Position numbers and translations under genes: made by a program
The notes under the pieces: model-generated
Told to the model about the DNA's origin: nothing
Database searches by the model: none
The model's input: only the letters and a program-made list of their open reading frames with translations
Source: Cupriavidus oxalaticus
GTDB lineage: Bacteria > Pseudomonadota > Gammaproteobacteria > Burkholderiales > Burkholderiaceae
DNA: 64,000 bases
Direction: 5' to 3'
NCBI RefSeq assembly: GCF_004768545.1
Contig: NZ_CP038635.1
Span: 434,001-498,000, forward strand
In this document: positions 45,245 through 54,322 of the stretch, one piece after another
Position numbering within the stretch: position 1 is the stretch's first letter
Layout: the number at the start of each line of letters is the position of its first letter

Positions 45245-45829
45245 TCAGATCTCCAGCTTGCTGATCTTGGAGCCGTTCACCGAGACGTCGAACATCAGGC
45301 CGGCATTGGTCTGCACGAAGGCAATCACCGGCTGCTGGCTGGTCAGGGTGTCGAGCCTGCCGTCCGCCCCGACCTTGGCCACCGCCACGTTGGCATCGGC
45401 GCCGGCGGTCCAGCCCTTGCTGGCAACAAACTTGTTGTAGGCCTCCGGGGTCATGAACATGATGATGACGGCCTTGGACTGCCCGCCGGCAGTCAGCCCG
45501 ACCGAGGCCTGCGTGGTGCTGTAGTAGCCGACCGTCGCACCCTTCGATCGCAGCGCACCCTCGCCGTATTCGCCGCCTACCACCAGGCCGGCCGAGATGA
45601 CACGCGGGAACACCAGGACCCCCTGCGCACGCTGCGCCAGGTCGCGTGCGCCGGCGTTGGCCGCGAACAGCCGGTTCAACGCCCCGTCCACCCCGGCATC
45701 GATTTCCTGCTTCTTGGCGACCGGGTCTTTCGAGGCGCTGGTGCCGGTGGTGGTGCAGCCTGCCGCCATTGCGGTGGCAACGAGCAGGCCCGAGCCGGCA
45801 ACCCGGGTAACAAAGTGGCGACGATTCAT
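45245..45829 (-). CDS. SYLF/YSC84-domain lipoprotein with Tat-like signal
   Basis: The 194-residue product starts MNRRHFVTRVAGSG, a twin-Arg motif (RRHFV) followed by a hydrophobic run and lipobox MAAGC, giving Cys25 as the lipidation site. The mature part is a SYLF (Ysc84) domain: AQRAQGVLVFPRVISAGLVVGGEYGEGAL, VGYYSTTQASVGLTAGGQSKAV (each in pieces) and FVQTNAGLMFDVSVNGSKI. SYLF domains bind phosphoinositides in eukaryotes; bacterial periplasmic members are of unknown role. It is 44 bases from the exported protein gene on the same strand. Confidence 0.85.
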   Translation of the reverse strand: MNRRHFVTRVAGSGLLVATAMAAGCTTTGTSASKDPVAKKQEIDAGVDGALNRLFAANAGARDLAQRAQGVLVFPRVISAGLVVGGEYGEGALRSKGATVGYYSTTQASVGLTAGGQSKAVIIMFMTPEAYNKFVASKGWTAGADANVAVAKVGADGRLDTLTSQQPVIAFVQTNAGLMFDVSVNGSKISKLEI

Positions 45830-45873
45830 AGGTAACCTCCTGGTGGGGAAAAGTACCGCGCCCGGCACGGTGT

Positions 45874-46488
45874 TTAGTTGGCTGCGGCCGCCGCCGGTGC
45901 CTTGACCGTGATGGCCACCACTTCACGATAGACGAGCTTGGCCATCTGTCCGCGCTTGATCTGGTTCAGGTCGATGGCGGGATCCTCGACCTTGACGGTG
46001 CGCAGCGTCTCGCGCGGTCCACGGAACGTGACCAGGCGCTTGGCCGGATCGACCTTGGTGATCTCGGCGGTGACCGTGGTGGTGATCTCGCGCGCGATGC
46101 CGGGCTTGCCGCCTTCGGCGGCGCGCGTGGTGCGGTCAACCTGCTCGGCCATGGCCGTGGTCTTGCTGTCGAGCGGCTCCAGCGATGCCACCAGGGCCGC
46201 GCCCCGGGTCACGGTGACGATGTCGCCCTTGCGCACCTGGCCGAAGTTCTTCGCTTCGTCGCCCGCGACCAGTTCGACCACATTGCCGCGCGGGCCTTGC
46301 ACCAGCACCGCCTTGGAGTTGGGATCGATATCAATGATCTTGCCGCTGATCACGGCTTCTTCGGCGACGCCGACGGGACCCTGCGCACGCTGGGCGTTGG
46401 CGTTCCCGGCAGCCAGCAGCGCCAATGCGGCACTGGCCAGGGTGGCGGCGAGAAGGGACGAGGCGGAGCGGCGCAGGCGACGGCTCAT
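45874..46488 (-). CDS. Exported protein of unknown function, adjacent to SYLF lipoprotein
   Basis: The 204-residue product has a Sec signal peptide (MSRRLRRSASSLLAATLASA, then an Ala/Leu run; cleavage after NANA near residue 33). The mature protein has repeated beta-like segments with related phrasing: ISGKIIDIDPNSKAVLVQGPRG and TAEITKVDPAKRLVTFRGPRET. This hints at two copies of a small beta fold. I do not recognise a domain. The 46489-46702 gap upstream has a palindrome but no gene. It probably forms an operon with the SYLF gene downstream. Confidence 0.78.
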   Translation of the reverse strand: MSRRLRRSASSLLAATLASAALALLAAGNANAQRAQGPVGVAEEAVISGKIIDIDPNSKAVLVQGPRGNVVELVAGDEAKNFGQVRKGDIVTVTRGAALVASLEPLDSKTTAMAEQVDRTTRAAEGGKPGIAREITTTVTAEITKVDPAKRLVTFRGPRETLRTVKVEDPAIDLNQIKRGQMAKLVYREVVAITVKAPAAAAAN

Positions 46489-46702
46489 GGCATTCCTTGC
46501 AGGTTCGGAAACCGGTTCACAATGGCGCCGCAACCGCGGGGCAACCTTGGGCTGCCTACTGGACGGTCATCGGCGGGCACCGGCAGGTGCCGATGAAGCC
46601 ATTGTGGACAATGGGCCATGGGCCAGCAATCCACTTCGAAAAAATTTGGGGCGCGAGATTAAAACGTTTAATTGGCTGATGCCGACGCCCCGTCGCCGCG
46701 CC

Positions 46703-47758
46703 TTACTGCCCGTCGAACAACTCGCCGCCGCCAGGCTGCGGCGACGCCAGCCCAAAATGCCGGTAGGCTGCCGCCGTGGCCACGCGCCCGCGTGGCGTGC
46801 GCTGCAGGTAGCCCTGCTGGATCAGGTAGGGCTCGAGCACGTCCTCGATGGTGTCGCGCTCCTCGCCGATGGCCGCGGCCAGGTTGTCCACGCCCACCGG
46901 GCCCCCGCCGAACTTGTGCAGCACCGCTTCCAGCAATTTGCGGTCCATCAGGTCGAAGCCGACGCGGTCGACGTCGAGCATGGCCAGCGCGGCATCGGCC
47001 ATCTCGCGCGTGATGGTGCCGTCGCCCTTGACCTCGGCATAGTCGCGCACGCGGCGCAGCAGCCGGTTGGCGATACGCGGGGTGCCGCGCGCGCGCCGCG
47101 CGATCTCCAGCGCGCCCAGCGGATCGATGCTGGCGTGCAGCAACTGCGCCGAACGCGTGACGATGCGCGCCAGTTCCTCGGCGTTGTAGAACTCCAGCCG
47201 CGCCACGATGCCGAAGCGGTCGCGCAGCGGATTGGTCAGCATGCCGGCGCGCGTGGTGGCGCCCACCAGCGTGAACGGCTGCAGGTCGAGCTTGACCGAA
47301 CGGGCCGCCGGGCCTTCGCCGATCATGATGTCGATCTGGTAGTCCTCCAGCGCCGGGTACAGGATCTCCTCGACGACCGGAGACAGCCGGTGGATCTCGT
47401 CGATGAAAAGCACGTCGTTGGCTTCCAGGTTGGTCAGCAGCGCCGCCAGGTCGCCCGGGCGCTCCAGCACCGGCCCAGACGTTTGGCGCAGGCCCACGCC
47501 CATCTCGCGCGCGATGATATGGGCCAGCGTGGTCTTGCCCAGCCCCGGCGGGCCGAACAGCAGCACGTGGTCGAGCGCCTCGCGCCGCTTGCGCGCGGCG
47601 TGCATGAAGATATCGAGCTGCCCGCGCACCTTTTCCTGGCCGACGTACTCGTCCAGCAGCTTGGGCCGCAGCGCGCGCTCGAACGCCTCCTCCTGCGACG
47701 AGGCGGGGGTGGCGGAAATTACGCGGGCGGGGGCGGAAAGCTTGTCGGTCTCGATCAT
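46703..47758 (-). CDS. ruvB: Holliday junction branch migration helicase RuvB
   Basis: The 351-residue AAA+ ATPase drives Holliday junction migration. Walker A is [12 protein letters not shown], Walker [11 protein letters not shown], sensor and Arg-finger regions follow ([18 protein letters not shown]), and the C-terminal winged helix begins near [14 protein letters not shown]. The start at 47758 ([10 protein letters not shown]) is standard; a longer ATG start adds ten residues. It follows ruvA by 46 bases on the minus strand. Confidence 0.97.
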   Translation of the reverse strand: MIETDKLSAPARVISATPASSQEEAFERALRPKLLDEYVGQEKVRGQLDIFMHAARKRREALDHVLLFGPPGLGKTTLAHIIAREMGVGLRQTSGPVLERPGDLAALLTNLEANDVLFIDEIHRLSPVVEEILYPALEDYQIDIMIGEGPAARSVKLDLQPFTLVGATTRAGMLTNPLRDRFGIVARLEFYNAEELARIVTRSAQLLHASIDPLGALEIARRARGTPRIANRLLRRVRDYAEVKGDGTITREMADAALAMLDVDRVGFDLMDRKLLEAVLHKFGGGPVGVDNLAAAIGEERDTIEDVLEPYLIQQGYLQRTPRGRVATAAAYRHFGLASPQPGGGELFDGQ

Positions 47759-47804
47759 GGCGCTGATGGGGGATACCCCGGAAAACACCCCGCCATTCTA
47801 CGCC

Positions 47805-48386
47805 TCAGCCCTTGGACAAGGCCTTGAGCGCCAGCTTGATGCCCTCGGACACGCCGGTGCCAGCCGGCACCTGCTTGATTGCCGAGGCGGCTTCCTTCTC
47901 CGAGTAGCCCAGCGCAAGCAGCGCGTTGAGCACATCGACGGCGCTGTCGGGCACCGCCGCGGCGCCGGGCGCATGCCCCAGTTCCGCGCCCAGCTTGCCC
48001 TTGAGCTCGAGCAGCAGCCGCTCGGCGGTCTTCTTGCCGATGCCCGGCACGCGCGTCAGCCGGCCCGCTTCCTGCAGCGTGATCGCCTGCGCCAGCTCGG
48101 ATACCGACATGCCCGACAGTACCGCCAGCGCCATGCGCGCGCCGATGCCGCTGATCTTGATCAGCTCGCGGAAGGTATTGCGCTCGGCCGCCGTGCCGAA
48201 GCCGTACAGCAGGTGCGCGTCCTCGCGCACGATCAGCTGGGTCAGCAGCGTGACCGGCTGGCCCGACGCCGGCAGGTTATAGAAGGTGCTCATCGGTACG
48301 TCGACCTCATAGCCGACGCCATGGCAGTCGACCAGCAGGTGCGGGGGATTCTTCTCGATGAGGGTGCCGGCGATGCGTCCGATCAT
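47805..48386 (-). CDS. ruvA: Holliday junction branch migration protein RuvA
   Basis: The 193-residue protein starts [20 protein letters not shown], with an OB fold, then two helix-hairpin-helix motifs ([15 protein letters not shown] and [16 protein letters not shown]) that bind junction DNA, and a C-terminal domain III ([19 protein letters not shown]) that binds RuvB. Full length for the family. It sits directly upstream of ruvB; ruvC is separated from it by a lipoprotein gene. Confidence 0.97.
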   Translation of the reverse strand: MIGRIAGTLIEKNPPHLLVDCHGVGYEVDVPMSTFYNLPASGQPVTLLTQLIVREDAHLLYGFGTAAERNTFRELIKISGIGARMALAVLSGMSVSELAQAITLQEAGRLTRVPGIGKKTAERLLLELKGKLGAELGHAPGAAAVPDSAVDVLNALLALGYSEKEAASAIKQVPAGTGVSEGIKLALKALSKG

Positions 48387-48460
48387 GTCTGGGCTTGTTG
48401 GGTAGGGGATGAAGCGGCCGCAAGTGTACCTCGCGGCCGCATTGCTGCCATCTTGCCGCC

Positions 48461-49675
48461 TCAGCGATTTGCATCGACCGCGCGGCGCCCCAGCGCCGGG
48501 TCGTCGGTGAAGAAGCCATCGACGCCGGCCGCGATGAACGCTTCCAGCTCGCGCACCATGCCCGACGGGCTGCGCGTGGCCTCGTCGCCGCCGGTCTGCA
48601 GCGCCTTGGGCAGGAAGCTGTTCTCCGGGCGGAACGTGTAGGGATGGACGAACAGGCTGGCGGCATGGGCCTGGCGGACCAACGCGGTCGGCGCGGCGAG
48701 CGCGCCCTGGGCGTCGCGCGGCACGACGCTGCTTTTCTCCGGGCCGATGCCGTCGGCGTAGGACGCCACCTCCCGCAGGCCAGTCGTATTCAGCATGTCG
48801 CCGAAGGTGCGGTTGTCGCCGGCGAGCTTCCAGTCGGCGGGACTCTTGCGCGGGTTGCCGACCAGTTGCACCAGCCTGACGTTGGGCTGCGCATGCCCGA
48901 ACGTGCGGCGCAGCGCGCGCAAGCTGCCGCCTTCGAAGCACTGGATGAACAGCGGTGCCTGGCGGAGGTAAGGCTGGGCGCGCACCGCGGCGGCGAGCTT
49001 GTCTTCCATGGGCAGGCCGATGCCGCGGAAATAGCTCGGATGCTTCAGCTCGGCGTAGATGCCGATGGGTTTGCCGGTGCGAAGCGATGCCTGCTCGGCA
49101 AGGCGAACAATCTCATCGAAGGTGGGAATCTCGAACTGGTCGTTCAGCCGCGCATTGGCCGGGCGCAGGCGCGGGATGCGCTCGCGCGCGCGCAGCGTCT
49201 TGAGTTCGGCCAGCGTGAAGTCTTCGGTGAACCAGCCGGTCAGGCGCTCGCCGTCGATGACCTTGGTGCGCTTGCGGTCGGCGAATTGCGCCACGTCGGC
49301 GACATTGGTGGTGCCGGTGATGTCGTTTTCGTGGCGGGCCACCAGTACGCCGTCGCGGGTCATGACGAGGTCGGGCTCGATCGCATCGGCGCCGTCCTCG
49401 ATCGCCTTGGTGTAGGCGGCCAGCGTGTGTTCGGGGCGCAGCGCGCTGGCGCCGCGATGGGCGATGACCAGCGCCTTCGGTTTCTCCGCGGCGGAGGGCT
49501 GCTGCGGCGTGCCTGTTGCCGGGGCCGGCGCCGGCGGCGCATGGGGTTTCGGCCGGGGCGCGGTGACACAGCCGGCGACCAGCATGGCGCCGGCAGCGGC
49601 CGCGGTGACCGGGATCCGCCAGCGCCGCAAGGCAAGCATTACGGGGCGGACGAGGACATCAATCTGGGTGGGCAT
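48461..49675 (-). CDS. Glycerophosphodiester phosphodiesterase, predicted lipoprotein
   Basis: The 404-residue GDPD enzyme has the catalytic start [19 protein letters not shown], then [20 protein letters not shown] (in part: [13 protein letters not shown]) and [15 protein letters not shown]. These provide the metal and base residues. An N-terminal signal ends in lipobox VAGC with Cys36, so a lipid-anchored periplasmic enzyme like GlpQ is expected. It would hydrolyse glycerophosphodiesters to glycerol-3-phosphate and an alcohol. Start 49675 has a GCAGGAAT site; ATG 49639 gives a tidier signal peptide. It lies between ruvC and ruvA, an unrelated intruder. Confidence 0.9.
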   Translation of the reverse strand: MPTQIDVLVRPVMLALRRWRIPVTAAAAGAMLVAGCVTAPRPKPHAPPAPAPATGTPQQPSAAEKPKALVIAHRGASALRPEHTLAAYTKAIEDGADAIEPDLVMTRDGVLVARHENDITGTTNVADVAQFADRKRTKVIDGERLTGWFTEDFTLAELKTLRARERIPRLRPANARLNDQFEIPTFDEIVRLAEQASLRTGKPIGIYAELKHPSYFRGIGLPMEDKLAAAVRAQPYLRQAPLFIQCFEGGSLRALRRTFGHAQPNVRLVQLVGNPRKSPADWKLAGDNRTFGDMLNTTGLREVASYADGIGPEKSSVVPRDAQGALAAPTALVRQAHAASLFVHPYTFRPENSFLPKALQTGGDEATRSPSGMVRELEAFIAAGVDGFFTDDPALGRRAVDANR

Positions 49676-49730
49676 TCAGTATTCCTGCGGGAAGACGAAT
49701 GCCTGATTGTAAGAGACTCGGGATGCTGGC

Positions 49731-50276
49731 TCAGCCGACCAGCCGGCCGCGTCGCACACGCATGCCTTTGCGCGCCAGTTCCGGGGCCATGCCGGCCAGT
49801 GTGCCCAGCGTATTGCCGCCGTTGGCATGGCAAATGGCCACGCCCAGCGCATCGGCCGCGTCGCTGCCGGGCTGGCCTGGCAGCATCAGCAGGCGGGTCA
49901 CCATCTCCTGGACCTGCGCCTTGTTGGCGCGGCCGTAGCCGACCACTGCGACCTTCAGCTGCAGCGCGGTGTATTCGAATACCGGCAGGCCGTAGCCGAC
50001 CAGCCCGCAGATCGCTGCGCCGCGGGCCTGCCCGAGCAGCAGCGTGGATTGCGGGTTGACGTTGACGAAGACCTTTTCGATCGCGGCGCAGTCGGGGGCA
50101 TAAGTGCGGGAGATCTCGCTGATGCCGTCGTAAAGCGTCTTCAGCCGTTCCGGCAGGCTCTCGTTGCCGTTGCTCTTGATCGTGCCCGAGGCGATGTAGG
50201 CAAGCTTGTTGCCTTGTTTCTCGATCACGCCAAAGCCGGTGGTGCGGAGGCCGGGGTCGATGCCTAGGATTCGCAT
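49731..50276 (-). CDS. ruvC: Holliday junction endonuclease RuvC
   Basis: The 181-residue resolvase begins [17 protein letters not shown], giving the first catalytic Asp (residue 7). The second acidic residue is in [10 protein letters not shown] and the last pair in [14 protein letters not shown]. The RNase-H-like fold is complete. It cuts Holliday junctions processed by RuvAB. A longer frame runs upstream into the repeat arm at 50312-50413, but that is not coding. Its likely promoter must therefore lie within or beyond the repeat region. Confidence 0.97.
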   Translation of the reverse strand: MRILGIDPGLRTTGFGVIEKQGNKLAYIASGTIKSNGNESLPERLKTLYDGISEISRTYAPDCAAIEKVFVNVNPQSTLLLGQARGAAICGLVGYGLPVFEYTALQLKVAVVGYGRANKAQVQEMVTRLLMLPGQPGSDAADALGVAICHANGGNTLGTLAGMAPELARKGMRVRRGRLVG

Positions 50277-50311
50277 ATTGGGTTGAATTGGTGTTCGGTT
50301 TTGGCGCTGTG

Positions 50312-50413
50312 GTCGCTGTTGGTGACATGCTGTCGGCCGTTGAACCGCCTGGTTCCGCCCTCCTGGGCGGGTCACTTTTTGTCCGAGCGACAAAAAGTAA
50401 CCAAAAAGCGCGT
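50312..50413. repeat. Left arm of a 102-bp inverted repeat pair
   Basis: This arm matches the reverse complement of 50950-51051 with two mismatches. Inside are two smaller hairpins: CCGCCC-TCCT-GGGCGG and ACTTTTTGTC-CGAGC-GACAAAAAGT. The structure resembles a REP/BIME element. Confidence 0.93.
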
Positions 50414-50949
50414 TTACGGCCCTGCGGGCGGGCACTCTTATCGTAGTATGCGGCGGTTTTCGTACGGGGCTTTGCTTCGTTGCAGAGCAGGACTGGCTGA
50501 CGCCGTGGTGCGCCACGGTGGCTCGGGATCGACGCGGTGATTGAACGAGCCCAGAGCTGTGGGTGGCCCCTGCTGCAGGCGGCATGGTAGGTACGCCTAT
50601 GGCTGCGCTGCGCGCCGGCCCTCAGGGCAGGGCTGCCGCCCACGTTCTGGTCCGGGCTTCGGGCCCGGCGTCATTCACGACGGCGCTGTGCGAACGCAGC
50701 GACGCACTCCGTGCCCGAGCCCTAAATCCCGGATACTGCCGGCGCGCAGCGCAGCCGAAGGCGTTCCTGCGTCGACGCCGGCAGCAGGCGGCCTACGCCC
50801 GGCATGGGGATCGTTCAATAGTGGGGTGACGCAGCCACTATCCCAGACTCACCTGGCGTAGCAGGTTCGAACCACCAGCCCCCATCGAACGGAAATCACC
50901 ACCACCCGAACCACCCACGCCGATGAATTGATAGCCAGCCGCTCAGGCG
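50414..50949. other. 536-bp segment between inverted arms, no gene recognised
   Basis: This segment has no family-recognisable reading frame on either strand. A plus-strand frame of 106 codons (50541-50861) is Arg/Pro/Ala-rich and lacks a ribosome site. It includes a small dyad near 50813-50846 (AATAGTGG ... CCACTATC). It could be a decayed gene, a non-autonomous mobile element body or neutral sequence. Confidence 0.6.
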
Positions 50950-51051
50950 ACGCGTTTTTTGGTTACTTTTTGTCGCTCGGACAAAAAGTGACCCGCCCAG
51001 GAGGGCGGAACCAGGCGGTTCAACGGCCGACAGCATGTCATCAACAGCGAC
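50950..51051. repeat. Right arm of a 102-bp inverted repeat pair
   Basis: Reverse complement of 50312-50413 with two mismatches. Together with the left arm it brackets 536 bases between ruvC and purH. Confidence 0.93.
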
Positions 51052-51092
51052 AAAGCAGCTTCAACGGCCGACAGCCTGTCACCAACAGCGAC
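51019..51092. repeat. 33-bp direct repeat, two copies
   Basis: TTCAACGGCCGACAGCATGT... at 51019-51051 recurs at 51060-51092 with two mismatches, period 41 bases. The first copy overlaps the outer end of the right inverted arm. The copies lie just past the purH 3' end. Confidence 0.9.
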
Positions 51093-51123
51093 AAGCTCCA
51101 GCCGTCAAACAAAACAAAACCGC

Positions 51124-52698
51124 TTAATGCCTGAAATGCCGCGTCCCAGTCAGCACCATCGCAATCCCCCGCTCATCCGCCGCAGCAATCACCTCATCAT
51201 CCCGCACCGACCCACCCGGCTGAATCACGCAGGTAGCACCCGCATCCACAACAACATCCAACCCATCACGGAACGGGAAAAACGCATCCGACGCCACCGC
51301 GGAACCAGCCAGCGTCAGCCCGGCATTCTGCGCCTTGATGCTGGCAATCCGAGCCGAATCCACACGGCTCATCTGCCCGGCACCAACACCCAGCGTCATG
51401 CCACCACCACAGAACACGATGGCATTGGACTTGACGAACTTCGCCACCCGCCACGCAAACATCAGGTCATCCATTTCCTTCGGCGTCGGATGACGGCGCG
51501 TCACCACGCGCAACTCCGAAGGCTGCACATTCTTGGCATCCGGGCTCTGTACCAGCAGGCCGCCGCCAACACGCTTGAAGTCGAACTGGTTGATGCCCTT
51601 GCCCAGCGGAATCTCCAGCAGCCGCACGTTCTGCTTGGCCGCGAACACTGCGCGCGCGGCGGCGCTGAACGACGGCGCGATCAGCACTTCGACGAACTGC
51701 TTGGCCACCGCCTGCGCAGCGGCTTCGTCCAGCTCCACGTTGAAAGCGATGATGCCGCCGAAGGCCGAGGTCGAATCGGTCTTGAACGCCTTCTCATACG
51801 CTTCCAGCGCGTTGGCACCCAGCGCCACGCCGCACGGATTGGCGTGCTTGATGATGACGCAGGCAGCCCCATTGGCCGCATCGAACGACTTCACGCATTC
51901 CCACGCCGCATCGGCGTCGGCGATGTTGTTGTACGACAGCTCCTTGCCCTGCAGCTGCACGTAGTTGGCCAGCGCGCCATCCACCGCCTTCAGGTCCCGG
52001 TAGAACGCCGCCGATTGATGCGGGTTCTCGCCGTAGCGCATTTCCTGGACCTTGTCGAACGCCAGGTTCAGCGTCTGCGGGTAGGCGCTGCGGGCCTGGT
52101 GCGACTTGTCGGCACCCAGGCTGGTCAGGTAGTTGGTGATGGCACCGTCGTACTGCGCCGTGTGCGCGAACACCTTGGTCGCCAGGCGGAAGTTGGTGTC
52201 ATAGCCAACCGCATTGCCGTTGGCACGCATTTCGTCGAGCACCACGGCGTAGTCGGCCGGATCGACGATCACGGTCACGTCGCGGTGGTTCTTGGCCGCC
52301 GAGCGCAGCATGGTCGGGCCGCCGATGTCGATGTTCTCGATCGCGTCCGGCAGCGTGCAGTCATCCTTGGCCACGGTCTGCTGGAACGGGTACAGGTTCA
52401 CCACCAGCAGGTCGATCGTGGGGATGTTGTGCTCGGCCAGCGCGGCCATGTGCTCGGGCAGGTCGCGGCGCGCCAGGATGCCGCCGTGGACCTTCGGGTG
52501 CAGCGTCTTGACGCGGCCGTCGAGCATTTCCGGGAAGCCGGTGTAGTCGGCCACCTCCGTCACGGGCAGGCCGCTGTCGGCCAGCAGCTTGGCGGTGCCG
52601 CCGGTGGAAAGCAGCGTCACGCCGAGCGCGTTCAGTTCGCGCGCGAATTCGACGATGCCGGTCTTGTCGGATACGGAAAGAAGGGCTTGCTTGATCAT
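51124..52698 (-). CDS. purH: Bifunctional AICAR formyltransferase / IMP cyclohydrolase
   Basis: The 524-residue product does the last two steps of IMP synthesis. An N-terminal MGS-like cyclohydrolase domain ([20 protein letters not shown], then [18 protein letters not shown]) is followed by the formyltransferase domain with [26 protein letters not shown] and, near the end, [11 protein letters not shown] and GTRHFRH at the C-terminus. All regions are intact. It follows fis by 22 bases on the minus strand, in the conserved order dusB-fis-purH. Confidence 0.97.
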   Translation of the reverse strand: MIKQALLSVSDKTGIVEFARELNALGVTLLSTGGTAKLLADSGLPVTEVADYTGFPEMLDGRVKTLHPKVHGGILARRDLPEHMAALAEHNIPTIDLLVVNLYPFQQTVAKDDCTLPDAIENIDIGGPTMLRSAAKNHRDVTVIVDPADYAVVLDEMRANGNAVGYDTNFRLATKVFAHTAQYDGAITNYLTSLGADKSHQARSAYPQTLNLAFDKVQEMRYGENPHQSAAFYRDLKAVDGALANYVQLQGKELSYNNIADADAAWECVKSFDAANGAACVIIKHANPCGVALGANALEAYEKAFKTDSTSAFGGIIAFNVELDEAAAQAVAKQFVEVLIAPSFSAAARAVFAAKQNVRLLEIPLGKGINQFDFKRVGGGLLVQSPDAKNVQPSELRVVTRRHPTPKEMDDLMFAWRVAKFVKSNAIVFCGGGMTLGVGAGQMSRVDSARIASIKAQNAGLTLAGSAVASDAFFPFRDGLDVVVDAGATCVIQPGGSVRDDEVIAAADERGIAMVLTGTRHFRH

Positions 52699-52720
52699 GG
52701 CTGTGGGAAACGCTTCAAAT

Positions 52721-52954
52721 TCAAAGTAAACCGTGCTGCTGCAGCTTCTTGCGCAGCGTGTTGCGATTGATGCCCAGATAGGCGGCCGCCAGCGACTGGT
52801 TGCGCTCGGCGCGCACCATCACGGCTTCCAGCAGCGGCCGTTCGACGGCCTCGAGCACCATGTTGTACATATTGGACGGCTCTTCACCGTCCAGGTCGCG
52901 AAAATACGTGTCCAGGCTATCCCGGATGCACTGGTCGATAGCGTTGCGGCTCAT
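52721..52954 (-). CDS. fis: Fis family DNA-binding protein
   Basis: The 77-residue protein is a small Fis. Its C-terminal helix-turn-helix reads [20 protein letters not shown], near identical to that of other Fis proteins, and the N-terminal half is the dimerisation region. Fis bends DNA and tunes rRNA, tRNA and stress genes. Its ATG overlaps the dusB stop by four bases (ATGA), as in the conserved dusB-fis operon. Confidence 0.94.
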   Translation of the reverse strand: MSRNAIDQCIRDSLDTYFRDLDGEEPSNMYNMVLEAVERPLLEAVMVRAERNQSLAAAYLGINRNTLRKKLQQHGLL

Positions 52955-54018
52955 GCGGCAAGCAACTCCCCGTTATTGTTGTTGTTCGCTTCGTCTTTAT
53001 CTTGTTTGCCCTGCTCGTCGTCCACGTACACCAGCCGGTCCGAGTACTGCGCCTGCTCGTCGAAGAAGGCGTTGACCGCCGCCAGTTGCTCGGTGGTGGA
53101 TTCCAGCGTGTTCATCCGGTGCCGGAACAGGTTCGCGCCGCGCAGGCCGCGCGTGTACCAGGCAATATGCTTGCGCGCGGTGCGCACGCCGGTGAACTCG
53201 CCGTAGAAGGCGTAGTGGTCTTCCAGGTGCGCGTTCATGATCGCGCGGATCTCGGCCACCTCCGGCGACGGCAGCATTTCGCCGGTCTTCAGGAAGTGCT
53301 CGATTTCACGGAACAGCCACGGCCGGCCCTGCGCCGCGCGGCCGATCATGATCGCGTCCGCGCCGGTCAGCGCCAGCACCTGCTTTGCCTTCTGCGGCGT
53401 GGTGATGTCGCCGTTGGCGACCACCGGAATCGAGATCGCTGCCTTGACCGCGGCAATGGTCTCGTACTCGGCGTCGCCGTGGTACAGGTCGGCGCGGGTG
53501 CGCCCGTGGATGGTGAGCATGCTGATGCCCGCGTCCTCGACCATGCGCGCGATGCGCAGCGCATTGCGGTTCTCGCGGTTCCACCCGGTGCGGATCTTCA
53601 GCGTGACCGGCACGCGCTCGCCGACGGCGGCGACCACCGCCTCGACGATGCGCACCACCAGCGGCTCGTTCTGCAGGAGCGCAGAGCCGGCGGCCACGTT
53701 GCACACCTTCTTGGCCGGGCAGCCCATGTTGATATCGATGATCTGCGCGCCCCGGTCGACGTTGTAGCGCGCCGCCTCGGCCATCATCGACGGCTCGGCA
53801 CCGGCGATCTGCACGGAGATGGGCTCGACCTCGCCGGCGTGGTTGGCGCGGCGCATGGTCTTTTCGCTTTTCCACAGCTGTGCGTTGGACGCCACCATTT
53901 CCGACACCGCATAGCCGGCGCCGAGCTGCTTGCACAGCTGGCGGAACGGCCGGTCCGTCACGCCCGCCATGGGGGCGACAAACAGGTTGTTGCGGAGTTG
54001 GTGAGGTCCGATCTGCAC
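52951..54018 (-). CDS. dusB: tRNA-dihydrouridine synthase B
   Basis: The 355-residue flavoenzyme reduces uridine in tRNA D-loops. It shows LFVAPMAGVTDRPFRQLCKQ at the FMN site, the active-site Cys region IDINMGCPAKKVCNVAAGSAL, VTLKIRTGW, and SMLTIHGRTRADLYHGDAEY. A GTG start at 54018 (VQIGPHQLRNN) is chosen; the frame is open further upstream but that part is unconserved. A possible minus-strand promoter (TAGAAT complement at 54213-54218, TTGGGC complement at 54238-54243, 19-base spacer) lies in the 304-base gap upstream. The rest of that gap holds only the ubiH hairpin. Confidence 0.95.
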   Translation of the reverse strand: MQIGPHQLRNNLFVAPMAGVTDRPFRQLCKQLGAGYAVSEMVASNAQLWKSEKTMRRANHAGEVEPISVQIAGAEPSMMAEAARYNVDRGAQIIDINMGCPAKKVCNVAAGSALLQNEPLVVRIVEAVVAAVGERVPVTLKIRTGWNRENRNALRIARMVEDAGISMLTIHGRTRADLYHGDAEYETIAAVKAAISIPVVANGDITTPQKAKQVLALTGADAIMIGRAAQGRPWLFREIEHFLKTGEMLPSPEVAEIRAIMNAHLEDHYAFYGEFTGVRTARKHIAWYTRGLRGANLFRHRMNTLESTTEQLAAVNAFFDEQAQYSDRLVYVDDEQGKQDKDEANNNNNGELLAA

Positions 54019-54273
54019 GATAGAGCGACGATAGCGCGGGTTCTGCTGGGGGCCCTGCCGCCCTGGCGGCGCGCGCGCCGCCGACGGGATCGGGATGGCC
54101 TGCTCTGGCTCGGGAGCACTTGTGGCGATCGGGCGAAACAGAGACGAAACGGAAAAACATGCCCCTGCCGAAACTGCTGCCGGCGATGGATCGGGACATG
54201 TGCGAGGCCGAGATTCTACCGCCAAACGGGAGTGACTGCCCAAGAATTGAGCATCGATGGCGCAATCTGTAGC

Positions 54274-54310
54274 GGGATCTGTGGCGCGTGGCGCACGCGC
54301 CACAGATCCC
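54274..54310 (-). terminator. 17-bp perfect hairpin just past the ubiH gene
   Basis: GGGATCTGTGGCGCGTG and CACGCGCCACAGATCCC form a perfect 17-bp stem with a GCG loop, 12 bases after the ubiH stop (minus strand). No U run follows, so it may be Rho-assisted or an RNA-stability element. Confidence 0.5.
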
Positions 54311-54322
54311 CGATGCCAGTTT

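Noticed and set aside
50541..50861. 106-codon plus-strand frame inside the repeat island
   Set aside because: Low-complexity Arg/Pro/Gly/Ala composition, no ribosome site, alternative frames equally open. Not supported as coding.
50865..50880. GGTTCGAACC, reminiscent of a tRNA T-arm
   Set aside because: No acceptor stem, D-arm or anticodon arm can be placed around it.
50928..51134. Short frame containing [17 protein letters not shown] in the right repeat arm, and its counterpart reading into ruvC from the left arm
   Set aside because: Both arise from the repeat arm itself and give the same peptide in two unrelated contexts, as expected for translation of a repeat, not a gene.
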